From Erinaceus europaeus (taxonomy: Eukaryota; Chordata; Mammalia; Eulipotyphla; Erinaceidae): 64,000 nucleotides of DNA. Location of the stretch: contig NC_080164.1 of assembly GCF_950295315.1 (NCBI RefSeq), positions 115,454,890 to 115,518,889 of the forward strand. Reading direction: 5' to 3'. The position numbers and the translations under genes were made by a program. Below the pieces are notes generated by a model. It did not search any database. It saw nothing but the letters and a program-made list of their open reading frames with translations, and had not been told where the DNA came from. Below are positions 54,816 to 64,000 of this stretch, in pieces; the first letter of the stretch is position 1; each line of letters starts with the position of its first letter.

Positions 54816-56876
54816 TTTAAAAATATCTAAGAATATTTTTATTTATAGTTTTTCATTGTTGGTAATACTCTTTATGATAACAAGTCATTAAATGCAGACT
54901 ATATAAGCTTAGATTGTGCAAAAAAGGAAATATTTTTTTGCTGGCTTTTCTGGGAAGAGAAATATATTTCTCATTGGGTCAAAGGCTAGAACTTTTAGGA
55001 ACTGGCATTGGGATGACTACTCCAGCACTCAGTCCATTTTTCTCACAAGTCTGTCTGTCTCTGTAGAGCTTCTTCAGCTGCCAGCTTTCCTCTAGGTAGC
55101 AGAGGAGATGGATTTTGTCAACTGCAGATACTCATCCTTCCAGTGTGTAGAGTTGTCCTATGGAAGGGCTCCACTTGTTACTGCAAAGAGGGTTGACATT
55201 TCTTCAAGATTAAAGAGGAGTTCTTGCTAAACGTGGCAGCAGAGAACTGAAAAATGCTGGAGGTGATGAAAACTTCTACTCATTTTAAGATAAACTGAAT
55301 TTATCTTGTTTCCTGTCCTGTGAATAGGCTTGTAAATGGGACCTATACTCATGCTTTAATACTAGTGTTGCTTTACTCGTGAAATATAGTCTGGTTAAGA
55401 TGGAGATCTAGCATGTAGTTTGGAGTCAGATTTCTCCTTGGGCATCTTTTGATAGACAATGAGGTGATATGATCTTATTAACATATGGAAGAAAAATCCT
55501 TTGTTCTCCTGGATCATTTAAATGTATACACTGGTACTTACAAGTTTCTTTTGATCTTTAAAAAATAAATAACTACCTTTTGATTTAAAAGAATGCCCAC
55601 ACATGCCCACTTCCTGGGCTACTCACTGTAGCTAGGAAGCTGATGGAAGTGCAGGTTCTTTCCGTGACAGGCAGGGGGTGGTGGTACCAGTGGAAGCAAT
55701 ATGGCAGCCATGGCAGAGATGGCAGAGATGGATTCTGGATGTATCACGCAACCTGTTCCCTAACAAACTTTGTATTGAAAAGTATATCTTTATAGAGAAT
55801 TTATTTACCTATCACTGAAAAAAAAATATATTTAGGCATATTCAGCCCATATAAACCTAATATGTGAATTAATTAGACATTTTGAACAAAACTAAAATGT
55901 GTTCAGATTAAGAAATGGACATACCTTGTTAGGTAATGATCCCAGTTCAACACAAATTACATCATGATGTAAATAGCTCTAAATAAAATGGGATCACAAT
56001 AAGATTAATTTTTGCTTTGACATCTCCCATTCTTCTCAGATGCTAATGGAAAAAAAAGTATTGTCAGTACCTCACTGTAATAATCTACTGGGAGAGCAAC
56101 TTTAGTGACTGGGACAAGATTGATATATTAACAGGGCCTAGTAACATTCAGGAGCTTATAAAGCAAGGTTGATGGCATGCATCCCACAGATAAATCGACA
56201 CAGAAGTAGCTGTGCTTATTGGAAATCACTAAGCATCTCTAGGATTGCATTTGAAGGAGAAAGCCTGAGTGTTCATTGGAGCTGCACAACTAGCTCAGCC
56301 AGTTACCTGTGTGGGAAGTCTTTTCTTTGAAATGAGGTTGAATACAAAACTGGCTCCACTGTGAAGTTTAAAATAAGAATCTAATTGACAACAGACCTGA
56401 TTTTTCTGGACTGGATTCACTAGAGGAATCTATCTTTAAAAGTCATATTTGAGGTCAGCTTTTATCTAAGCTCAGGAATATGGCTTCCAGGGAGCAGAAA
56501 TGAAGGGCCTACCTTTGTGATCGTCTCAGTGGTCATCTCCTGTCCTGAGAGGAGGACCAACTCAGAAGGCTGTGCCAAACAGCCTGACCCTTTCTCAGCA
56601 CCCCAACAGCTCCATCTTTGTGCTCTGCCTCTCCTCACTGCTTACAAAGCTTTCTTCCTTGATGCACTACTCTCCATCCTCTGGGTGTTAGAATCCCATC
56701 ACTTTCCAGATTTAAATGTGGAAAACCTTGCTTTGGTTCTTGAAACAATTCTTCTAAAACAGTTTTATTAATGAACTCAGAGGAAGTGGTAGAGGGACAC
56801 ACCACAGAAAGGGGAGCTAATTGGCTTACTAGGTGATCAGTTAAAGCTTCTTATATGAGGTAGACTTTTGATTGAA
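54816..56876. other. No gene or repeat identified
   Basis: The longest stretch in the window with nothing assigned. There is a GC-richer patch at 55600-55760 with a gcagagatg duplication, and an open frame at 56517-56771 without a domain. Confidence 0.4.
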
Positions 56877-57016
56877 TCTTTTTTTAATAGATTTACTCAC
56901 TTTATGAGGGGGGCGGAGAGTCAGAGCATCACTCTGGTCATAAACAGTGCCAGAGGTCAAGTCTTTGCCTAAGTGTTGTAAAGTGTGTACTCTACCTGCA
57001 GAACCACCTCCCTAGA
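56877..57016 (-). mobile_element. SINE, type D (antisense)
   Basis: 'ttttttttaatagatttact', 'agagcatcactctggtcata' and 'agaaccacctccctagatgc'. The middle is altered. Confidence 0.7.
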
Positions 57017-57668
57017 TGCCAATTCGGATTGTTAAGGAGCTCAATTTGTCTGCTATGTGAAGAAAGAAATGCCTGGGTGTTCATATTTAGGGTTAAAACT
57101 GGAGGACTATTAGAATTGTTTAGTCAAAAATAATTGTGACTTAGATAATAGAGAAAGAGAGTTGATGGAACTAGTTGGAAGGATTTGAAATATTTTTTTG
57201 AAGTACAACCTTTTGTACTGATTGAGTTGATACTCAGGGCAGAGAATCAGGAATTGAGGGTAATCACTTTTCTATCTTTTTTTTTTTTTTTGAGTGTATA
57301 ATTTACTGAGATAAGGTTTGGGATAGGTTCAGGTATCAGAGGTAGATCATGTTCACTTTTTAGATACCTGGGACCAAATCTTTTACAAAGTGGATTAAGT
57401 TATCAAACATTGATTGAACTTTCACCACAAGCCAGACTTCATACCAAATGTTGAGGGTATCTAGTTTCCCTATGCTTATGGAATTACAAAAATGATAGAT
57501 ATAAGAGCAAGATGAGATCACAATAAAAATGATTCAGTACATTCAGTGTCTTCACTTTAAAAACAAATGGTGGAAAGTCAGCCATTACTTTTATCTAGAA
57601 AGATCATTATTCCTTTGTCAAACTGAATATATTTTTGTAAACACCTTTACTCATTCAGAAATAATCAC
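57017..57668. other. No gene seen
   Basis: Unique-looking. Its right end holds the left TSD of the next L1. Confidence 0.4.
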
Positions 57669-57682
57669 GTGGCTATATTTTC

Positions 57683-60238
57683 TTGTATTATTATTTATTT
57701 ATAAAAAGGAAACACTGACAAAACCATAGGATAAGAGGGGAACAACTCCACACAATTCCCAATACCAGAACTCCATATTCCATCCCTCCGTTGATAGCTT
57801 TCCTATTCTTTAACCCTCTGGGAGTATGGACCCAAGGTCACTGTAGGATGCAGAAGGTGGAATGTCCAGCTTCTGTAATTGCTGCCCCGCTGAACATGGG
57901 TATTGACAGTTTGATCCATACTCCCAGCCTGCCTCTCTGTTTAGCTAGTGGGGCAGGGTTCTGGGGAATCAGAGCTCCAGAACACATTGGTGGGGTCATC
58001 TGCCCAGGTAAATCTGGTAGGCATGATGGTAGCATCAAGAACCTGGTGGCTGAAAAGAGAGTTAACATATATAACCAAACAAGTTTTTGACTAATCATGA
58101 ACTTAAAGGCAGGAATAGTGCAGATTAAGAGTTGGGGGGGGGGGGTGTCTCCATTCTGTAGATCTCTAGTAGGCATATTTCAGTTATATTCCAGAGGGCC
58201 TGTGGCTATACTAGTTTTTATTTTCCCTTAGCCTGAAATCTGATATGCAGGTGGATTCAAGTTATTGTCTGGGAGATGATGTCATGGCTGGAAAAAGGAC
58301 CAGAAAGCTCGATCTGGGAAGAAAGTAGCTCCCAAATATGGGAAAGGTATATAAATGTCGTTAGTGTTCGGGGCTCCAGCAGGCCGGGCTAGCTTCGCAG
58401 CAGTAAACAGAGACTCAGGGACACATGGCTGGGCCGGGAAGCTGTATTTCTTTATTCATGAACAAAAATTCATAAACTAACCCAAACTAATCACCACACA
58501 GATCTGTCCTGCCTCCTTCTCTTCCCACAGCCGTGCCAAGAACTCTCGAACTACGTAGCATAGGGGGCTGGGAGAAAGAGAGGTGTGAAACTAGCAAGGA
58601 CCAAACCAATTCTCCTGGCTGGGGGAGAGCGAGACCAAACCAATGTGAAGCATACAACATATAAATATTGTTGACTGCAAACTCCATCGATTTGATCTGA
58701 TCTGGGGCCCATAGTCAGCTTAGGAGACTACGTGACCTCTGCATCCCTGTAGAGCTGACTCACATTCTGTGATAATTAGTAGGAATGTTCCAAGCTGCCC
58801 CAATATCAGGATCCATCTTCCTCAGGTGTAGCATAGAGTGTGCTGTCCATCCTCCCTTCAGAGGATGGAACATTCTCTACCGTTGTTGATCCAAGTTGAG
58901 AGCAAGGTCCTATGGGGGCCCACAAAGGGGTCTTTTTTTGTTGTTCCTGATAGAGATGACTGGTAACAATGGAGAGGGGGATTTATTGGAGGTCTAGGCC
59001 CATCATGTTTGCTTGGGAATCTCAGGACTTCCCAAATAAGGCCCCAGCTGATGGGGTGGCCTGATGGTGATTAAAGAGTCATCGTTAAAGTATGCCAGTT
59101 TCTTGCCCTTATTCAACTTTTGTAGTCCTTACTTTGATAAGGATAGCTTGGGAGTGAGTGAGGGGGGTATAATAGGAAATAGGAGAGGAGGGTATCCAAG
59201 ACTAAGTAGACTTATTTCTTATTTCTTTATGAACTTCATACTGATTCACTATAGACTATTGTGTACTTTTGCTTTCAGGTATATATTTTGCCCTAATTTA
59301 TAAATACATGTGAACATATGCTCTATCTTATGGGACCTTGTCTATATCTAGGTTTTGAGACTGTTGGGAAGTAAAGCACCTAAAATGGAATTAGAGAAGC
59401 CTATGAAAGGAAAGTTCTCACCCAAGTAATGAGGCTGAAGGGTTGACATTCCACACCTGAAGTCTCTGGACACAGTCTTAAGTGAAGCATACCAAGGTGG
59501 TAATCATTGAGTTGATTTAGTTGGGATCAGCAGATGTGATATCATTTGGTATGAATTGACAGAAGCATGCAGGAAAGTGAGCCCCACTCTAGAGGTTCCA
59601 GGACTAGGGGAAATATAGGCTCTATAGAGGAAGCAGGAGGTTCTTGCTGTCTTAGGATTTAAGAAGGCAATAGATCATATTATTTGGCAATTGGGTTAAC
59701 TTTGAAAATTCCTTTTGTTAGGATTTTCTGTATCATAAACAACATCACCATGATTTATATCCTTTGATATTATTTGTATATAGCTGTGCCACTGGTTGCT
59801 TCTGTTTTTCCTGGCCTAAGCTTTTAAGGGAGTCAACATATCAAAGGCTCTGTAAATTGAGAAGTTTGAGACAGTCAATCAATTTTTCCCCTCTCATATT
59901 AATTAAATAGTGATTTATGTGACTACAAATTAATAGGAGTGTACAGAAACACCATTACCACCACCAAAAGACTGTGTTCCATCCCCCACCACCACCACCC
60001 CTACCTGCCCCATGAAGCCGAACATACACCCTCACCCTTAACCCAGGATTTTTACTTTGGTGCCCTACTCCAAATTCAGTCAAATCCTGCTTTGACTTTC
60101 CCTCTCTGTTCTTCTTTCTCAATTTCTGTTTATGAGTGGGATCATCCCATACTTGTCTTTATCTTTCTGACTTAGCTCACTTAACATAATTCCTTCTGGC
60201 TCTATCCAAGATGGGTCAGAGAAAGAGGGTTCATTGGA
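57683..60238 (-). mobile_element. Young L1, 5'-truncated, long 3' UTR form (antisense), with TSD
   Basis: Terminus 'aaggaaacactgacaaaacc', then the long 3' UTR including the 780-bp segment absent from short forms. The 5' break lies just inside ORF2 (gatgagtgggatcatcccat at 60132-60160). A 14-bp TSD, gtggctatattttc, lies at 57669-57682 and 60239-60252. It is interrupted by the solo LTR at 58356-58659. Confidence 0.95.
58356..58659 (-). mobile_element. Solo LTR of an endogenous retrovirus (antisense)
   Basis: 304 bp. On the minus strand it starts TGTTGTATGCTTC and ends ACTAACGACA (TG...CA). A 6-bp TSD, tataaa, lies at 58350-58355 and 58660-58665, and L1 sequence resumes exactly. The polyadenylation signal on the minus strand is at 58456-58451 (aataaa). 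It is GC-richer than the host L1. It shares no obvious sequence with the LTR at 29975. No internal viral genes. Confidence 0.88.
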
Positions 60239-60252
60239 GTGGCTATATTTTC

Positions 60253-60583
60253 CCCTGAGGAGATGATGCAGTCATTTTATTTTGTGTTGCATTGGTTTAT
60301 TGTCATTAATATTTGTAAAATGCTTCCTGATACATTTCAAAGTCATGGAAATCTAAATACTGTACTCTGGAGTTCAGTGGGTAATGCCAATCCTGGTTTC
60401 AGCCAGACTTACAAACAACACATGCAGGATGAATCATAAATCATGTACTAATGTGCATACATTTTTCTTACTAAGCCAGTTATAGTTGACAAAAGGAAAA
60501 TTGAACAACTCTATTATTTTTATAGTATTGACGATTGGTTGCTAAATTCTTTAAACATTCTAGAGGATAATTAATTAAATTTA
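60253..60583. other. No gene seen
   Basis: Unique-looking flank of the L1. Confidence 0.4.
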
Positions 60584-60794
60584 ATTTTTTTATTATCTGT
60601 ATTTATTTGAAAGAGACAGTCAGAATTTGAGAGGGTAAGGGGAGATAGAGAGGAACAGAGACAGAGAGATACCTGCAGCCCTGCTTCACTACTCGCAAAA
60701 CTTTCTCCCTGCAGGTGGCGACCAAGGGCTCAAACCTGGGTCCTTGTGCATTGTAACATGTGCATTCAACCAGGTGCACAACCACCTGGCCCCT
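60584..60794 (-). mobile_element. SINE, type B (antisense)
   Basis: 'gaaagagacagtcagaattt', 'cctgcttcactactcgcaaa', 'gggctcaaacctgggtcctt' and 'gcacaaccacctggccccta'. taaattta on both sides may be a TSD. Confidence 0.92.
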
Positions 60795-61054
60795 AAATTT
60801 ACTATAAAGCATGAGTATGAAAGGAAAATAAAGATCCAAAAGAAGAATTTGCTGTGCAATGAATTTACATATGTTTGAGTATGTTGGAAACTTTGTTTAC
60901 AGGTCTTATTCATTTGAGTAAGTGAAAATATAGAGTCATAGAATAAGTAGACTATGAGTAAGTTATATAGATTTAATCCATTTAAATACAAGGAGAAATT
61001 AAAAGGTTTTAAAAGTAGTCTTTCTTGACCAATATGCTAGTAATTGTGCTGTTT

Positions 61055-61262
61055 TTTAATTATCTTTATTTATTTATTGGATTGAAACAATGAGATTTTG
61101 AGAGGTAATGGAGAGATAGAAAGGGAGAGAGAAGGAGAGACACCTATGGCTGTGCTTCATGTCTTGCAAAGCTTTCCCACTGCAGGTGGAGATCAGGGCC
61201 TTGAACCTAGGTGCTTGCACATTGTAACGTGTGCTCAGCTAGGTGCACCACCACCTGGCCCA
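61055..61262 (-). mobile_element. SINE, type B (antisense)
   Basis: 'taattatctttatttattta', 'gagagatagaaagggagaga', 'gggccttgaacctaggtgct' and 'gcaccaccacctggcccact'. Confidence 0.92.
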
Positions 61263-61324
61263 CTCAACAATTGTACCATAAACCATTAACTCTCAATAAG
61301 AAAGCATATTTACATTTAAGTTAT

Positions 61325-61450
61325 ATGACAGCATTTATTATTATTCATGCCGAGTAAGGCCTATCAGGCTGTGTTTAGGTCAAGCACTGTGAAAGAGGGA
61401 GATGAAAGTCCCTGCCCTTTGGGCATAACAAACTCAAAATATCAGACAGG
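61325..61450 (+). mobile_element. L2/MIR-like relic (weak)
   Basis: 'catttattattattcatgcc', 'aggtcaagcactgtgaaaga' and 'aaagtccctgccctttgggc' follow an L2-like order. Low certainty. Confidence 0.3.
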
Positions 61451-61949
61451 ATCCTGTCTGTGCACATATAAGCATATACATGACTAGAGACCGTTTCCTG
61501 CACTCATCAGCTGTTTTCAAGGGACAGGCCTTTTGAGAGTGAAAGTTTCAAACCATTCCATAGAGTTGAGGTTATGTGAATAAAGGGGTATCTCAGTATA
61601 ACAAAGGGACACAGAACTTTGTTGGTGGGTGTGGTGTGGGACTATACACTGCAATCTTACAATCTTGTAGATCATTATTAATCACAGACAAAAACAAATT
61701 AAAGAGAAGAAAGGGAAAGGGGGATATTGAATGACACAGGTGATATTTATGTGATCTGCTTTAGATTTCAAAATTTTTTGAAGAGAGCAAGATAAAAGCT
61801 GAGTGGGGATAAATAGCAATGATTGTCAACAGAAGAGGAAAAACTACTGAGAAAATTGTTGAAATTATCAAAATAAGAAACAGAGTCCAAGTTCTGCTTC
61901 TTCTCTGAAACTGGAGTGGTAGGGCTAAGTTCTAAGCGGAGAGAGGTCA
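61451..61949. other. No gene seen
   Basis: Unique-looking. Confidence 0.4.
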
Positions 61950-62110
61950 GAGGCAGAGTGGTGGCACATCTGGTGAAGTGCCACAAGGACCGGGGTTCGA
62001 GCCCCCAGTCTTTTGAGAGGTCTTCAGGTGTCTCTCTCCTTCTCCGTTTCTCCCTAACCCCTTGGTTTCTAGATGTCTCTATCCAATAAAGATAATTTAA
62101 AAAATTAAAA
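61950..62110 (+). mobile_element. SINE, type B (sense)
   Basis: 'ggcagagtggtggcacatct', 'accggggttcgagcccccag' (intact B box) and 'ctctatccaataaagataat'. Part of the centre is missing. Confidence 0.88.
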
Positions 62111-62112
62111 AT

Positions 62113-62396
62113 GGGAGTCAGATGGTAGTGCAGTGGGTTAAGCGCATGTGGTGTGAAGTGCCAAGGACTGGCTTAAGGATCCTGGGTTGAGTCCCCAGCT
62201 CCCCACCTGCAGGGAGTCACTTCACAGGCAGTGAAGCAGGTCTACAGGTATCTATCTTTCTCTCCCCCTCTCTGTCTTCCCCTCCTCTCTTCTTTTCTTT
62301 CTGTCCTATCTAACAACATCAATAACTACAACAATAATAACTACAACAATAAAAAAACAAGGGCAACAAAAGGGAAAATAAATATATATATAAAAC
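62113..62396 (+). mobile_element. SINE, type A (sense), inserted in the tail of the previous SINE
   Basis: 'gggagtcagatggtagtgca', 'tgggttgagtccccagctcc' (B box), 'gcagggagtcacttcacagg' and a 'caagggcaacaaaagggaaa' tail. taaaaaattaaaa at 62098 and 62397 onward is the TSD. Confidence 0.93.
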
Positions 62397-63224
62397 TAAA
62401 AAATTAAAAGTGTATCTAAAAAAGTAATAAAATTAACAAGAGAGAGAGAGGTCCAACCATGGAAGGGTTGTGCCTGCACCCCCGAGGAAATGTGAATGAC
62501 CAAGAAATGGCAAGTGAAACATTACGCAATTTAAAACTAAAACTGTGTGGTATGAATCAGCTGAAAAATGTGTCAAAGTAAAGCCAAGACAGCAGGATAG
62601 TATGTCTTCTGGAATCAATCAACGAAACACAAAAACAGGAGCTTTGTGGGTAATTATGCCAGAATTAAACCCTCTTGATCAATATTTTCTCGATGACAGG
62701 CTCACTTTTTGTTGTTGCTGTGTGTACTCTGTACATATTCATATTCCTTTTCCGCGTAATCTAATCATAACGATGTGACAGGGGTGCCTAAGTCCTGAAG
62801 TTTGAAGCCCAATATAAGCACAAGCAAGCTCACCTGATCCCATGGATGTTTTTGTTTGCTTTATCCTTAAGCTTTTTAGCTGTACTAATTCCTGACCAAA
62901 CAAAGAAACTTTCAAGGCACTATTTTAGAGTAAGGGAAGCAGATGTATTTTGAGAAATTTCATATGTGTAATACATATGTCTTCCATTGGAGTCTTCAAA
63001 ATATTTCTAGTAGTCTTGAGCACATGTTAGGCTGGTGTTTGCGCAGGAAATCACAGGCCTGCTCTGCCATGGGCCCAGAGGCCATTAACCTGAGAAAGAG
63101 GCTCTAGTTGGTGATTTGATAGTTTTCAAAAATTGCTTCTGCTCACATTTCCATTGAAATTTCCCAGTCTTTATTTCCTTTCCATTCCTTTCATTGTCCT
63201 CCTTTTCCTCCCCCTTCTTCTTTT
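62397..63224. other. No gene seen
   Basis: Unique-looking. 62545-62778 is open for 77 codons but shows no domain I know. Confidence 0.4.
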
Positions 63225-63490
63225 CTTCTTTGTTTCACCAGAATTATTGCCAGGGCTCCAGTGGCTGTACCACTCCTGACAGCCATTTCTTCCCCTTTTT
63301 TGATCTTTTTTTTCACCCCCCCTCTTTCCCCCCTTCTTTTTCTAGAGACATAAATAATAAGGCTGAGGGGCAAGAGAAGGAGACACCTGCTAGTGAAGCT
63401 TCTCCCTTGCAGACAGTACTGGGTGCTTGAACCCAGATTCTCATGAATAGTAATATGAGTGATCTACAGGATTTGCCACCACCCAGTCCC
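63225..63490 (-). mobile_element. Old SINE with 3' module (antisense)
   Basis: 'caccagaattattgccaggg', 'ccactcctgacagccatttc', a T/C-rich run, 'gagacacctgctagtgaagc', 'gtgcttgaacccagattctc' and 'ttgccaccacccagtccctc'. Confidence 0.8.
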
Positions 63491-63809
63491 TCCCATTATT
63501 TATATATACATGGGAAGGAAAGGGTTATAATTGCTTAGTAGCTGACAGCTCATTCTAGTCCTATATCCAACTCGGACATCATCTCAGACAGTACTTTCAG
63601 CCCACCTGCATGTTAGCTGTCAGCTCAGACAAAAATTAATAAAGTCATGGATCCCTTAGAATATACCTAAAATAGACCTATTAGCTTTTACCAAAATGGA
63701 GACCCCAAATCTCACCTGCTATATTCTTACCTTTAGGTGCCTGGTTATTAAACAATTTGTCCTATTTTGTATATTAGTGCTTTTTCAGTCACCATGTAGA
63801 CACTACCGT

Positions 63810-64000
63810 GATGTCAATGTGATTTCCCTGGGCAGATGACCTCACCAACGTACCCTGGAATCCCACCTCCCCAGAGCCCTGCCCCACTAGGGAAAGATAG
63901 AAGCAAGCTGAGGGTATGGATTGACCTGTCAGAGCCCATGTCCAGAAGAGAAGCAATTACAGAAGTTGGACCTCCCACCTTCTGCACCCCATAATGATCT
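63810..64000 (+). mobile_element. L1 3' terminal module (sense), cut by the window end
   Basis: 'gggcagatgacctcaccaac', 'cctgccccactagggaaaga', 'ggtatggattgacctgtcag' and 'ccttctgcaccccataatga' match 8560-8740. The rest lies beyond position 64000. Confidence 0.85.

Noticed and set aside
54816..56876. Long repeat-free stretch as a conserved regulatory region
   Set aside because: Conservation cannot be judged from one sequence; no CpG island or clear motif cluster was seen.
62500..62790. Possible exon (open for 77 codons at 62545-62778)
   Set aside because: The hydrophobic tail and AT-rich composition look like chance. The encoded sequence is not recognised.

Overview
This is repeat-dominated mammalian nuclear DNA, with no recognisable host exon, tRNA, rRNA or CRISPR. 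The likely source is a hedgehog (Erinaceus or a close relative). About 40 copies of tRNA-derived SINEs resemble the Eri SINEs of hedgehogs. There are also L1 elements with very long 3' UTRs, and a Vingi-type non-LTR retrotransposon, a clade reported among mammals only in hedgehogs. The species call is inference from repeat content. The old mammalian layer (MIR, L2, Tigger-type DNA transposon, MaLR-like LTR, decayed L1) fits any placental genome. The interval is intergenic or intronic; which one cannot be told.

SINE types used below. Type A: head like gggagtcaggtggtagc, tail with caa/aac repeats and aaaagggaataaata. Type B: head like gggctgggtggtg..cacctggtt, tail tatccaataaa. Type C: 'tagcataatggtt..gactttcatg' head. 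Type D: 'ggtggcgcagtggataaagcattgga' head. Type E: 'ggacaaaatagctcacctgg' head. Some type A and B copies have an extra 3' module, seen in antisense as 'cctccagggttattgctggggcttggt..ctcctggaggcc'.

Layout. 1-9 kb: a TTTC microsatellite with a foreign 27-bp insert, mixed L1 3' ends and SINEs, an old antisense L1 (6.9-8.3 kb) and a sense L1 tail. 9-23 kb: a MaLR-like LTR, MIR/L2 relics, many SINEs, and two copies of a 200-bp block (13.8 and 16.55 kb). 23.3-25.5 kb: antisense L1 3' end with a 15-bp target-site duplication (TSD). 28.3-30.5 kb: antisense L1 broken by a solo LTR. 31.6-39.9 kb: the central object, an 8.3-kb minus-strand composite of 5'-truncated L1 plus an apparently full-length Vingi element, bounded by one 12-bp TSD. 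41-51 kb: SINEs, MIR, mariner-like and Tigger pieces, and a perfect 34-bp tandem duplication. 51-60 kb: nested old and young L1s, one carrying a second solo LTR. 60-64 kb: SINEs and the start of a sense L1 tail that runs off the window.

The protein-coding relics are retrotransposon genes: Vingi pol (endonuclease, reverse transcriptase, C-terminal zinc knuckle; broken by three stops and a frameshift) and several L1 ORF2 remnants. L1 machinery in trans probably made the SINE copies and, judging by the junctions, the L1-Vingi composite as well. Coordinates of repeat ends were read by eye; they are exact only where a TSD is given.
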